Source: CACIIZ01 sp045565285
GTDB lineage: Bacteria; Pseudomonadota; Alphaproteobacteria; Rhodobacterales; Rhodobacteraceae
Reading direction: 5' to 3'
NCBI GenBank assembly: GCA_045565285.1
Contig: JBJLFR010000023.1
Location: 1 to 64,000 of the forward strand
DNA length: 64,000 bases
Positions 28,828-38,626 of the stretch are shown here, piece by piece. The notes under the pieces are model-generated. The model did not search any database. It was not told where the DNA came from and saw only the letters and a list, made by a program, of their open reading frames with translations. Position numbers and translations under genes: made by a program. Each line of letters starts with the position of its first letter. Within the stretch, counting starts at the first letter, position 1.

Positions 28828-29754
28828 ATGAGTATTTTATCAAACTCAAAATTACATGATGGATATCCTTGGATTTTGCTTTCATTTTTGGGCATTTTGT
28901 GGGGTAGTTCTTTTTTATCCATTAAATTTGCAATTAATGCTTTTGATCCAGTTCAAATTGCATCCTTGAGAATAATTATTGGCTTCATGGTTGTTTTTTT
29001 GTTTTCTGTTTTTTTAAGGGTTGAATTATTCAATTTAAATAAATCTGCAAAATATTGGTTTTTTTGTTTTGGGGTAGCAATTTTCTCAAATTTTCTACCA
29101 TTCTCTATTTTGGCAATAGCACAAGAACATCTATCTACAGTATTCGTTGGGTTATGTATGTCAATCATACCTTTAATAATTACAATATTTTCTTTTTTTT
29201 TTTTAAGGGATGAAGATATAACTCTAAGAAAAATACTTGGAGTATCAATAGGCTTAGCCGGATCAGTTATTCTTGTAATCTCAAAAGCAGCAGACGACTT
29301 AGAAAAAAATCAAGGAACAAATTTAATTTTCTTGGTGTTATGCATACTAGCACCATTTTCTTATTCATTAGGAGCAATACTAATCAGAAAATCAGAACCA
29401 GTAAATTTTTTAATATTTACAACACATGCGCTTTTTATTGCTTCTCTTTTTAGTTTACCTATTTTATTTACTCACGGCATTCTTCCCTACGAACAAGATT
29501 ATAAATCTTTATTTGCAATTACTTATCTAGGTATTTTCCCAACTGGTATAGCTACAATTATTCTAATACATCTTATCAAAAAAGAGGGAGCCCTTTTTTT
29601 GAGCTTAGTTAATTATAAAGTACCATTTTGGTCTACAATTTTTGGATTTTTTATATTAAATGAGTTACTACCCAAAAACTTCTACTTAGCTTCATTGTTG
29701 ATTTTTTTTGGTATTTTACTTTGTCAGTTTAAAAAAATTATTAGAAAATTATAA
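28828..29754 (+). CDS. EamA/DMT-family transporter
   Basis: This 308-aa protein has about ten membrane helices and two EamA repeats, the first beginning SFLGILWGSSFLSIKFAI. The family exports or imports small metabolites such as amino acids; no substrate can be read from the sequence. It is divergent from serC across a 91-bp gap. Its 3' end overlaps the convergent glmM stop by 6 bp. Confidence 0.88.
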   Translation: MSILSNSKLHDGYPWILLSFLGILWGSSFLSIKFAINAFDPVQIASLRIIIGFMVVFLFSVFLRVELFNLNKSAKYWFFCFGVAIFSNFLPFSILAIAQEHLSTVFVGLCMSIIPLIITIFSFFFLRDEDITLRKILGVSIGLAGSVILVISKAADDLEKNQGTNLIFLVLCILAPFSYSLGAILIRKSEPVNFLIFTTHALFIASLFSLPILFTHGILPYEQDYKSLFAITYLGIFPTGIATIILIHLIKKEGALFLSLVNYKVPFWSTIFGFFILNELLPKNFYLASLLIFFGILLCQFKKIIRKL

Positions 29755-31095
29755 TTCTGAAATTATTTCACTTAAATTATTTATAATTTTTTTTATTAAT
29801 TTATTGTCATTATGTTGTATCATAATTCTTATTACTGGTTCAGTCCCAGATTTTCTAACTAAGATTTCTCCACTATCAGAAAGAATACTTCTTAATTTAT
29901 TTATAGTATTTTTTACATCAGAATTTTCTAATGGATCAGTTTTGGATTTAAATTTTAAATTAACTAATTTCTGTGGAATTGGTTTAAAAACATTCAAAAG
30001 TTCGCTTGCAGTTTTTCTAGAGTTTTTAAGTATTGATAAAAAATGAAGAGCCGCTAACAAACCGTCACCAGTTGATGCATAATCGCTCATTATTATATGA
30101 CCTGATTTTTCACCTCCAAAATTAAATCCTTTATTTTTCATAATTTCAGCAACATATCTATCCCCTACTGGAGTCCTATGTAAATTTAATCCTAAATTAG
30201 CAAGATACTTTTGTAATCCTAAGTTTGACATAACGGTTGATACTACAGTATTTCCATTTATTTTATTTTCATTTTTTAAATTTTTGGCAATAAGAGCAAT
30301 TAACTGATCTCCATCTATTTCCTTTCCTCTTTCATCAAGTATAATTACACGATCGGCATCTCCATCTAAGCAAATAGCAAGATCTGCATTATATTCTTTA
30401 ACTAATTTTGAAGCTCTTGATGTATTTGTTGAACCACAATTCAAATTTATATTATATCCGTTTGGATCAACACCTAAGGGTATTACATTTGCACCTAACT
30501 CCCAAAGTATTTGAGGGGCACATTTGTATGCTGAACCATTTGCACAATCTATCACAATAGTAAGATTTCTGAGATTTAATGTCTTAGGTAAACTTTTTTT
30601 AACTGCCTCGGTATATCTACCAAGTACTTCATCTATCCTTTTAACTCTACCAACTAATGAGGGCTCTACTAAATTAATTTTTTTGGTTAACAATAATTCT
30701 ATTTCTTTTTCAACAAAATCAGATAATTTAAATCCATCTGGACCAAAAAATTTAATTCCGTTGTCTTCGAAATGATTATGTGAAGCAGAAATCATCACTC
30801 CAAGATCTGCCCTCATTGATCTAGTTAACATACCAACCGCAGGAGTTGGTATAGGTCCTAAAAGAAATACATCCATACCAATAGAAGTAAAACCTGAAGT
30901 AAGAGCGGTCTCTAGCATATATCCAGAACGCCTTGTATCTTTACCAATTATTACTCGATTAGATTTCTCTTGACCACTTTTTGATAAAAAATACTTACCA
31001 CAAGCAATACCTAATTTCTGCATAAATTCTGCATTTATAAATTTGGTATTAACTTTTCCTCTAATACCATCAGTTCCAAATATCTTTCTAACCAT
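29749..31095 (-). CDS. glmM: Phosphoglucosamine mutase
   Basis: This 448-aa enzyme converts glucosamine 6-phosphate to the 1-phosphate for cell-wall precursor synthesis. The phosphoserine is S105 in MISASHNHFEDNG, followed by the metal loop DGDADRVIILDE and the sugar-binding GEKSGHI. The C-terminal phosphate loop is VRKSGTEPVIRIM. The residue after SASHN is H rather than the usual P. It lies 16 bp downstream of folP, an order known in other bacteria. The start is ATG at 31095. Confidence 0.96.
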   Translation of the reverse strand: MVRKIFGTDGIRGKVNTKFINAEFMQKLGIACGKYFLSKSGQEKSNRVIIGKDTRRSGYMLETALTSGFTSIGMDVFLLGPIPTPAVGMLTRSMRADLGVMISASHNHFEDNGIKFFGPDGFKLSDFVEKEIELLLTKKINLVEPSLVGRVKRIDEVLGRYTEAVKKSLPKTLNLRNLTIVIDCANGSAYKCAPQILWELGANVIPLGVDPNGYNINLNCGSTNTSRASKLVKEYNADLAICLDGDADRVIILDERGKEIDGDQLIALIAKNLKNENKINGNTVVSTVMSNLGLQKYLANLGLNLHRTPVGDRYVAEIMKNKGFNFGGEKSGHIIMSDYASTGDGLLAALHFLSILKNSRKTASELLNVFKPIPQKLVNLKFKSKTDPLENSDVKNTINKLRSILSDSGEILVRKSGTEPVIRIMIQHNDNKLIKKIINNLSEIISEL

Positions 31096-31111
31096 TACTT
31101 AATTCCTAAAG

Positions 31112-32107
31112 TCAATTATCAAATTTTAAACTATTAAAAATTTTTATCATCTCATTAGTTTCTTTTATATCATGCACCCTAATAATATGGACTCCTTTTT
31201 TTATAAGCTCAAATGCTAATAGAACTGAACCCAGCATTCTTTTTTTTGGTTGTACTACTCCAGTAATTTTACCTATAAAACCTTTTCTAGATAATCCAAC
31301 TAATATTGGACACCCTAGTGAATGGTATAAACTAATATTTGCAATTATTCCTAAATTTTGAGCTAGTGATTTTCCAAAGCCAATACCTGGATCAATAATA
31401 ATTCTCGATTTTGGTATACCATTAGATACTAAAAAATTAATTCGATCTGAGAGATAATCATAAATTTCTAATAAATAATCTTTTCCAGTTAGTTTTTTGT
31501 GAATTTCTTTTCCACTACCAGAATTATGCATAATTGAGACAAAACATTGATATTTTTTAACAACATCAATAGTTTGAGGATCAAATTGTAAAGAAGAAAC
31601 ATCATTTAAAATAGATGCACCTTTGCTTAAAGCATAATCAGCAACAATTGAATTTCTTGTATCAATAGAAACAGTAAAATTGGAGTATTTTTTTTTGATA
31701 AAATGAAATCCTTTTTTAATACGATTTATTTCTACATGAGTTTCAACTTCATCAAAATTAGGTTTGGTTGAAACACCTCCAATATCTATAATACTAGCAC
31801 CTTCTTCTATTAACCTTTGAATAGAAGAAGATATGTTAGTTTTAGAAATTTTATCAGAAAAACTATCAGGGGATAAGTTTAATACCCCCATAATAAGAGG
31901 CCTTTTATCATGCCCACATATATTGAACGAATTAGAAATTTCCTTGATTACTTTCTTGGGAATATTTTTATAACTTACAATTATTGATCGTTTATTTCTT
32001 TGAAATACTTTGACCCTATCAAACCAAAAAATTGAATCAGCAAGAAAGCTACAGTCCTTCATAGGATCAGGACCAAAATTGATTAATGGTTGAAAATATT
32101 TAGACAA
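31112..32107 (-). CDS. folP: Dihydropteroate synthase
   Basis: This 331-aa enzyme joins pABA to the pterin diphosphate in folate synthesis. It has IMGVLNLSPDSFSD, GASIIDIGGVSTKP, SIDTRNSIVADYAL, SKGASILNDVS and IIIDPGIGFGKSLAQN, then LVGLSRKGFIG. It is longer than the usual 270-290 aa: an N-terminal extension of about 90 residues precedes the core. The start is TTG at 32107. It lies in the block folB-phosphatase-folP-glmM. Confidence 0.94.
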   Translation of the reverse strand: MSKYFQPLINFGPDPMKDCSFLADSIFWFDRVKVFQRNKRSIIVSYKNIPKKVIKEISNSFNICGHDKRPLIMGVLNLSPDSFSDKISKTNISSSIQRLIEEGASIIDIGGVSTKPNFDEVETHVEINRIKKGFHFIKKKYSNFTVSIDTRNSIVADYALSKGASILNDVSSLQFDPQTIDVVKKYQCFVSIMHNSGSGKEIHKKLTGKDYLLEIYDYLSDRINFLVSNGIPKSRIIIDPGIGFGKSLAQNLGIIANISLYHSLGCPILVGLSRKGFIGKITGVVQPKKRMLGSVLLAFELIKKGVHIIRVHDIKETNEMIKIFNSLKFDN

Positions 32108-32126
32108 TTAGTCCCCATTGATTTAA

Positions 32127-32780
32127 CTATATTTTTCTTATTAGTGGTACTAAATCAGAATAATTTGAAAAATGATAATCAGGTTTTAAATCTGATAAAT
32201 TTTCTGTTCTATAACCTTCTGTAAATAGAATAAATATTGACTCTGAGTTTTTTGCAGTCTTTAGGTCAGTATTACTATCCCCAATATATATTTTTTTTTT
32301 GTCAATAAAATTTTTTGTTGCAAATTTAACCATAGATGGATCTGGTTTAAGTACATCTAAGGAATCTCCAAAAGCAAATCCGTTAAAGTATTCTTTTATT
32401 TTAAAATACTCTAAAATTTTCAAAGCAGGTTCTTTATTTTTTTGAGTGCAAATAGCAAGATTATAATTTAAGTATTGCAATTCCGATAATGTTTTTTCGA
32501 CATATGGAAATAGACAAGTCTGAAAATAAGGATCCCTGTAATAAAAATCTTTAAATCTATTCACATATTGATCAATAGAACTGTAGCTATATTCAAAATG
32601 ATGTAATAACTTTTGAACTTGTTTTGTAATACCACCACCGATAAAGGTGGAATAAATTTTAGTGCTTATTTCAGGTAAATTTAACTCTCTAAGTAAGTTG
32701 TTTGCAGCTTGAGCTAGAGCTGGAGATGTGTGAACAAGTGTTCCGTCAAGATCAAAAATTATATTATATTCTTGGTTCAC
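32127..32780 (-). CDS. HAD-family phosphatase, phosphoglycolate phosphatase-like
   Basis: This 217-aa HAD hydrolase has the nucleophile motif FDLDGTLVHTSP at about residue 10, CTQKN as motif II, a lysine in LKPDP, and IYIGDSNTDLKTA as the acidic motif. It is most like Gph, which clears 2-phosphoglycolate. Related HAD enzymes dephosphorylate pterin or nucleotide intermediates, and the position between folB and folP leaves that open. It starts with GTG at 32780 and overlaps folB by 4 bp. Confidence 0.85.
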   Translation of the reverse strand: MNQEYNIIFDLDGTLVHTSPALAQAANNLLRELNLPEISTKIYSTFIGGGITKQVQKLLHHFEYSYSSIDQYVNRFKDFYYRDPYFQTCLFPYVEKTLSELQYLNYNLAICTQKNKEPALKILEYFKIKEYFNGFAFGDSLDVLKPDPSMVKFATKNFIDKKKIYIGDSNTDLKTAKNSESIFILFTEGYRTENLSDLKPDYHFSNYSDLVPLIRKI

Positions 32781-33130
32781 TTTAAATCTCTCTCATAAAT
32801 CACTCTAATTCCCAAAGAACCTTTTATTCTATCTAATTTTTCGATTTGAATATCGCTTTTATTAACTCTTGAATCCTCAAAACAAGTATCTGAAATTTTA
32901 GTGGCTAGTGTTTCAAGAAGGTATAGTCTTCTTTCTGACGTATGCTTTTTAATAGCATGCAAAATAATCTCATAAGAAATTACATTGTCAATATTATCAT
33001 TTATTTTTTTATTATCACAATCTATTGTTAAAATTATATTAAATCTTAATCTTTGTTTTTTGCCAAATTCAGATTGATAAACCCCTATTTCAGTTTCGTG
33101 AACAAAATCTTTTACAAAAATCTGCTCCAA
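32777..33130 (-). CDS. folB: Dihydroneopterin aldolase
   Basis: This 117-aa protein matches FolB: QIFVKDFVHETEIGVYQSE at the N-terminus and SYEIILHAIKKHTSERRLYLLETLA in the core. It cleaves dihydroneopterin to 6-hydroxymethyl-dihydropterin. I chose the TTG at 33130 because GGAGG lies 6 nt upstream; a TTG at 33148 would add six residues before that site. The stop overlaps the phosphatase start by 4 bp. FolK, the next pathway enzyme, is not here. Confidence 0.9.
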   Translation of the reverse strand: MEQIFVKDFVHETEIGVYQSEFGKKQRLRFNIILTIDCDNKKINDNIDNVISYEIILHAIKKHTSERRLYLLETLATKISDTCFEDSRVNKSDIQIEKLDRIKGSLGIRVIYERDLK

Positions 33131-33191
33131 ACAGCACCTCCAATACAAAATATTATATTAATTCTTAAAGAATTTAGTTGATAAAATGAAT

Positions 33192-33851
33192 TTATGGTAA
33201 TGTATAAAAAACATGGTTTCCAATTTCATTTGTCTTTATAAATTTTTTTGACCAACTAGGACTTACTAATTTAGAATGGTAAAAAGTTGCTCCACCAGTA
33301 AGGAACCTAGCTGACGGCTCTAATAACATTTTCGATAGCTTTAAAATTCTTTCATAAATTTTTTTCTCATTAATAGTTTCTAATTTTCCATCACAATTAT
33401 AAGAAAATTGGCAAGCATTTAATCTACTTGAGCCTTCTGAAATTACTCCACAAACACTGTTAGGAAAATCTTTTGATAATACTCTATTTATTATAACTTC
33501 TCCAACTGCATATTGTCCTTCAATAGATTCACCCCTTGCTTCGAAATAAATGGCTTCTGCCAAGCATTTAATCTCAGCAGAAGATTTAGGTTTAGGTAAA
33601 TTATCTAGAGTATCGAAAGACAAACTTTCCTTATTAAGATTAGAAAATCCTGAAAGGGATTTTAAGGTAGATCTGTCTAAGGAAGATATAAAAAGTAGAT
33701 CAGAATTAATAAAATCTTTTAAAAAAGCAAAGGAATCTATTTTATTTCCTTCAATATTACTTTTTGATTCTTCTGCATATAATACATTTAAAAAAAAAGT
33801 AAAAATTAGTTTAAAAAAAATTATAAAATATATTTTTCTATAAAAATTCAT
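33192..33851 (-). CDS. Cell-wall hydrolase, SleB/CwlJ family
   Basis: This 219-aa protein has an N-terminal signal or membrane anchor (about 7-25) and a Hydrolase_2 domain: CLAEAIYFEARGES near residue 95, AVGEVIINRVLSKDFPNSVCGVI, ACQFSYNCDGK and GATFYHSKLVSPSW. In alphaproteobacteria these proteins act on periplasmic peptidoglycan and not on spores. The glutamate in YFEARGE is the presumed catalytic residue. It stands alone between folB and the PPDK-like gene. Confidence 0.9.
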   Translation of the reverse strand: MNFYRKIYFIIFFKLIFTFFLNVLYAEESKSNIEGNKIDSFAFLKDFINSDLLFISSLDRSTLKSLSGFSNLNKESLSFDTLDNLPKPKSSAEIKCLAEAIYFEARGESIEGQYAVGEVIINRVLSKDFPNSVCGVISEGSSRLNACQFSYNCDGKLETINEKKIYERILKLSKMLLEPSARFLTGGATFYHSKLVSPSWSKKFIKTNEIGNHVFYTLP

Positions 33852-33960
33852 GTACTATATTAAAAAAAACTCGGTGAATAGCTCATAAAGGTACTGTATC
33901 AATCATGCAAGTAAAATATAAAAAAAATCAAAATTAAAAAAACTCTAATAATCATATAAT

Positions 33961-36540
33961 TTATTGCGCAGCTGCAATCCTTGCGATTGGGACTCGAAAA
34001 GGTGAACAAGAAACAAAATCTAAACCAATTTTTTTACAGAAATCAATGGATTTTGGATCTCCTCCATGTTCACCACACATACCAATTTTAATTGAAGGAT
34101 TTGCATCTCTACTTTTTTTAGAAGCAATTTTTAATAATTCTCCAACACCATCTAAATCTAACGATCTAAATGGATCTACTGGAAATATCTCTCTTTCTAA
34201 ATAATCCCTCATAAATGTACCTGAATCATCTCGGCTTAAACCATAGGTCATTTGTGTAAGATCATTAGTCCCAAAACTTAAAAAAGAGCTTATTTTTGCA
34301 AGTTCATCTGCATTTAAAGCTGCTCTGGGAGTTTCAACCATTACTCCCAACCTGTAATTAATTGGAAAATTAACTCCATTACTTATTTCAGAAACAACAT
34401 TATCTATTAGGTTTTTCAGTAGATTTACCTCTTTAAAAGAAGATACCATTGGTAACATAATTTCTGGAGAATATTCTGTTTGATTTTTTCCATAGACATT
34501 TATACTAGCTTTTATAATCGCTTTTACTTGCATCTTATATAATTCAGGTAAAAGAATACCCAATCTAACACCCCTTTTGCCCAACATTGGATTAATCTCC
34601 GACATTTGTTTACATCGCTCTGACACTTGTAAGAAAGACATTTTGATTTCATCAGCTAAAATTTCTAACTCACTGATACTATTAGGTAAAAACTCATGAA
34701 CCGGTAAGTCAAGTAACCTAGTTGTAACAGTTTTACCACGCATAATTCTAAAAATTTTTTTAAACTCTAATTCTTGTATTTTTGAAAGGATTCCAATGGA
34801 ACTGAGTTTATCATTTTCATTAGGGGAAAGTAGAATTTTCTGCATTATCTGGAGGGACTTTTTTTCAAAAAACATGTGTTCAGTTCTACATAACCCAATA
34901 CCATCAACTTTAAATCCTTTAGCCTGCTCAGCCTCCTTAATGGTATCTGCATTAGCTTTAACACTTATTTTACCACGATCACTTGCCCAATCTAATATTT
35001 CAAAAAAATATTTAGGTAACTTTGGTTTTACCATATTTGCATTGCCTTTTAAAACTCGCCCATTAGACCCATCTATTGTAACAATGTCTCCAGATTTTAA
35101 AACTTCTTCCCCCGAAGTGATTATAGAATTTAAACTACTATTAATAATTAAATTACTTACTCCTACAACACAAGGTTTGCCAAGACCGCGAGCAACTACA
35201 GCAGCATGACTGCTCATTCCTCCTCTTAATGTAAGCACTCCATCAGATGCATGCATTCCACGGATATCTTCAGAACTTGTTTCACTTCTTACTAAAATTA
35301 CAGTAATTCCTTTTGAACTCATTCGAATTGCCTCTTCAGCACTAAATGCAATTCTACCAGAAACTCCCCCAGGACTAGCTGGTAATCCTACTCCAATTAT
35401 TTCTAGTTTTGAATTTTGACTTATTTGTGGATGTAAAGATTGAACAAGCATTTCAGGTTCTATTTTTGAAATCATTTGCTCTTTACTTATTATACCCTTT
35501 TTAGCTTGATCCATATAAAGTTTAATAATAGCAGATGTTTGTAAATCTACCTCCTTCGCATCAACTAAATAAAGTTCTTTAGCACCTAATATGAAACTAA
35601 AATTAAAATTTTTTCCTAATATATCATAAGTTTTTTTATCTAAAGCCTTAATTTTTTTAAAAAATGGATTTGAGAATAAGTTAAATTTAGGTCTACCAAA
35701 CTCAATTTTTTTTGATAATAATTTATTGAAATTAGTACCCTCAAAATACTTAGAAGAAGTATGATTACTGCCAATTTTTTTTAATCTACCATTAATTTTT
35801 TCTTCACCAGTATTACTATCAATAAATTGTAATTCTAAATCTACTACATAAGAATTTAAATTCTTAAAAATCATCTTTTGTATTATAGCCCCTATATGAT
35901 CTTCATTAGGGACACCTAATGAAGATCGTAATATTTTTGATGTGGGACTTTGCCACTCATTAACAAAAGCTTTTAAAGCATAGTGTATTTGCTTAGATGG
36001 ATCTTCTGGAAAACCAAACCCTAAACTACTCCTATAATATTCCTCAAATTCACTTATCAAAAAATTGATAGATTTCATATTTAAATAATTTATTGAATTT
36101 AATTGCTTCTTTTTTAGTAATTTCAAAATACTATATTCAAAAAAATCTGCCTCTAGATCAAAAATTCTTATTCCAAAATTTTTTATATGATTTAAATAGA
36201 TTAGACTTAATATTTTTCTACCACTGTTTTTAGATAATTCTTCAATTTTTTCTTTATTTAGTCCTAGGTATAAAAAAGGCTCTGGCCCTGCCATTTCTTT
36301 TTTTTTGGCGCTAGATCTTAAACAAAAAGGTCCAGATTCTAAAAATTTAATAGAAAATTTAGGAGTTTGATGACCCATTTCTATTTGTTGAATAATATCA
36401 GAAGAAATAAAAAAACCTTCTACTACAGGGTACCCAATCTTACCTAAATTAGATAAAATAAAAGCTCTACTGCCAAATTTTTTTTCACAAATTTCAATTG
36501 CTGAAAAAGTTGAAATTAATGATTTTGTATTTTCTTTCAT
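33961..36540 (-). CDS. ppdK: Pyruvate phosphate dikinase-like protein with degenerate ATP-grasp half
   Basis: This 859-aa protein has the PPDK domain order. The C-terminal half is fully conserved: phosphocarrier H445 in GGMSSHAAVVARG, GIGLCRTEHMFFE, MLGKRGVRLG, FGTNDLTQMTYGLSRDD and catalytic C822 in CGEHGGDP. The N-terminal ATP-grasp half is not. Aligned by eye to Clostridium symbiosum PPDK, GGKG reads GSRA (R25), R92 is kept as R75, but D321, E323, Q335 and R337 become N313, S315, D327 and K329, and the segment with AQGE is absent. ATP-driven phosphorylation therefore looks lost, while PEP/pyruvate chemistry could remain. It follows glyS after 19 bp, the usual alphaproteobacterial order. 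The start is ATG. Confidence 0.93.
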   Translation of the reverse strand: MKENTKSLISTFSAIEICEKKFGSRAFILSNLGKIGYPVVEGFFISSDIIQQIEMGHQTPKFSIKFLESGPFCLRSSAKKKEMAGPEPFLYLGLNKEKIEELSKNSGRKILSLIYLNHIKNFGIRIFDLEADFFEYSILKLLKKKQLNSINYLNMKSINFLISEFEEYYRSSLGFGFPEDPSKQIHYALKAFVNEWQSPTSKILRSSLGVPNEDHIGAIIQKMIFKNLNSYVVDLELQFIDSNTGEEKINGRLKKIGSNHTSSKYFEGTNFNKLLSKKIEFGRPKFNLFSNPFFKKIKALDKKTYDILGKNFNFSFILGAKELYLVDAKEVDLQTSAIIKLYMDQAKKGIISKEQMISKIEPEMLVQSLHPQISQNSKLEIIGVGLPASPGGVSGRIAFSAEEAIRMSSKGITVILVRSETSSEDIRGMHASDGVLTLRGGMSSHAAVVARGLGKPCVVGVSNLIINSSLNSIITSGEEVLKSGDIVTIDGSNGRVLKGNANMVKPKLPKYFFEILDWASDRGKISVKANADTIKEAEQAKGFKVDGIGLCRTEHMFFEKKSLQIMQKILLSPNENDKLSSIGILSKIQELEFKKIFRIMRGKTVTTRLLDLPVHEFLPNSISELEILADEIKMSFLQVSERCKQMSEINPMLGKRGVRLGILLPELYKMQVKAIIKASINVYGKNQTEYSPEIMLPMVSSFKEVNLLKNLIDNVVSEISNGVNFPINYRLGVMVETPRAALNADELAKISSFLSFGTNDLTQMTYGLSRDDSGTFMRDYLEREIFPVDPFRSLDLDGVGELLKIASKKSRDANPSIKIGMCGEHGGDPKSIDFCKKIGLDFVSCSPFRVPIARIAAAQ

Positions 36541-36559
36541 TTATATACTTAAAATAATA

Positions 36560-38623
36560 TTAAACATTCAAATGACCAAAATATGCAACTGAGTGCATTA
36601 TTTTTCTTACTTTATTACATAATTTTAACCTATTGGTTTTTATATTTGTATTGTCTACATTTATAACAACATTTTTAAAAAAATTTTCAATTTCATTATC
36701 AAAAGATGCTAAAGAAATTAATGCTGGTTTGAAATCCTGATTTTGAATTGAGTTTTTAACTTCTTTTTCAACCTTAATTAACTTTTTATATAGAGCTTGT
36801 TCATCCTTTTTTTCAAAAAGTTCTATTAATGGTTCGTCAGAGATAAGATCTTTATTTTTCTTTTCCTCAGAAATTAAAATGTTAACAGGCCTTTTATATG
36901 AATTAATTAACTTTTTGAAATCATTACTTTTTTTAAATTTTTTTAAACTATTAATTTTTAAATAAAAAAGATACGGATTATGAAAATCACTAAATTGTAA
37001 ACAAGCATCAAGCACGTCATGGTCAAAATCTTTTTCTAATAAATAGACTCTAAATCTATCTTCTAAGAATTTAAACAAATCAATGGCATCATTAATATTT
37101 AAATCATTAAATATTAATTCACTGATATTTATATCTAATTTATTTTCAATAAGTATTCTAATTAAACCTATTGCACACCTTCTTAAAGCGTATGGATCTT
37201 TTGAACCAGATGGCTTCTCTTTGATATTCCAAAAACTTGTCAAAGTATTAATTTTATCTGCTAAAGCAATAACTATAGATACGGTTTGAGTTGGTACTTT
37301 ATCATTTAGCTTAAGGGGTAAATAATGTTCAGCTATTGAATCTGTAATAATTTTATCAATACCTTCATAATCTGCATAAATCTTACCAATTATACCCTGT
37401 AATTCTGGAAATTCTGATACAACCTGAGTAACCAAATCAGTTTTACATAATCTAGCAGCAATTTTACATTTTGTAGAATCTGCACCAACTAAATTAGAAA
37501 TTTTATGGGAAAGCGTTTCAATTTTATTTATTCTATCAAATTGACTTCCAATTTTATTATGAAAAGTGACCCTATTTAAATTCATTGTAAGGCTTGATAA
37601 TCCATCATTTTTTATTAATCTCATATCATTTTCAAAAAAGAATTTTGCATCTTTCAATCTAGATCGTAAAACTCTAGAATTTCCATCTAAAATGGCTTTC
37701 CCCCCGTCTTCTGCAAGTATATTTGCAACAACTATGAATTTATCAATTAATTTAGATTTATTGTTAAGAACTGATAAAAATTTCTGATGTTCCTTCATGG
37801 TTACTCTTAGGATCTCTCTTGGGAGAGATAAAAATTCTTCATCTATATAACCCAAAAACACCACTGGCCACTCTACCAATCCTACTATTTCCTCCAGAAG
37901 GTCTTCATCATTTATTATACTAGAATCTTGATTGATTAATAACTTTTCAAAGGAATTAATTATAATTTTTTTTCTTTCAGCTCTATCCAAAATAACTTTA
38001 TTTTTAAATAATTTTTTTATATAATCATTAATATTCTTAGGAAAAATTTTTTCAGAAGAAATTAAATAATGACCTAAAGTAAAATTTACTGAATTTATTC
38101 CTTTTAATTTCAAATCAATAATTTCACAATTTTTATCATTTTCAAAAATTGCACAATAAATAAATTTAAGAGGTCTTACCCACCTTAAATTTCCTTCTCC
38201 CCATCTCATTGATTTTTTCCAGGGGAACTTTGCAATCAAGTCTGTAGAAATATGGGCTATAATATCTTTTGCAGAGTGCCCCTTCTGGTATAATTTATGG
38301 AAATAAAATTCACCTTTTTTTTCCTTCTTGATGAATAAAGAAGATCTTTTTATATTAAGAGAACGCACAAAACCTTCTATGGCTTTTTCAGGCGAACCAA
38401 CTCTTGGTCCTCTCTTCTCCTCATAATTAGAATTAGAGCTATTTGAAAGACCCTTGACTATTAGGGTTAATCGTCTTGGTGTAACAAAGGTATCAATTTT
38501 AGAGTAATCTAAACCAGCTATAGACAATCCGTCTTTAAAAAAATCTTTTAAATCAAGAGATGCCTTATATTGCATTCTTGAAGGAATTTCTTCTGAATAA
38601 AACTCTAAAACTAAATCTGGCAT
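36560..38623 (-). CDS. glyS: Glycyl-tRNA synthetase beta subunit
   Basis: This 687-aa protein matches the beta subunit of bacterial heterotetrameric GlyRS: LVLEFYSEEIPSRMQ at the start, VTPRRLTLIVKGL, GPRVGSPEKAIEGF, MRWGEGNLRWVRPLKFI, TMKEHQKFLSV and the DPYALRRCAIGLIRIL anticodon-side segment. It charges tRNA-Gly together with GlyQ. The DUF6446 gene lies 3 bp upstream and glyQ before that, so all three form one unit. The start is ATG at 38623. Confidence 0.97.
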   Translation of the reverse strand: MPDLVLEFYSEEIPSRMQYKASLDLKDFFKDGLSIAGLDYSKIDTFVTPRRLTLIVKGLSNSSNSNYEEKRGPRVGSPEKAIEGFVRSLNIKRSSLFIKKEKKGEFYFHKLYQKGHSAKDIIAHISTDLIAKFPWKKSMRWGEGNLRWVRPLKFIYCAIFENDKNCEIIDLKLKGINSVNFTLGHYLISSEKIFPKNINDYIKKLFKNKVILDRAERKKIIINSFEKLLINQDSSIINDEDLLEEIVGLVEWPVVFLGYIDEEFLSLPREILRVTMKEHQKFLSVLNNKSKLIDKFIVVANILAEDGGKAILDGNSRVLRSRLKDAKFFFENDMRLIKNDGLSSLTMNLNRVTFHNKIGSQFDRINKIETLSHKISNLVGADSTKCKIAARLCKTDLVTQVVSEFPELQGIIGKIYADYEGIDKIITDSIAEHYLPLKLNDKVPTQTVSIVIALADKINTLTSFWNIKEKPSGSKDPYALRRCAIGLIRILIENKLDINISELIFNDLNINDAIDLFKFLEDRFRVYLLEKDFDHDVLDACLQFSDFHNPYLFYLKINSLKKFKKSNDFKKLINSYKRPVNILISEEKKNKDLISDEPLIELFEKKDEQALYKKLIKVEKEVKNSIQNQDFKPALISLASFDNEIENFFKNVVINVDNTNIKTNRLKLCNKVRKIMHSVAYFGHLNV

Positions 38624-38626
38624 CTA

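Noticed and set aside
34796..35209. Open frame of 137 codons on the plus strand opposite the PPDK-like gene
   Set aside because: It mirrors the well conserved PEP-binding half of the gene; no independent motif or ribosome site supports it.
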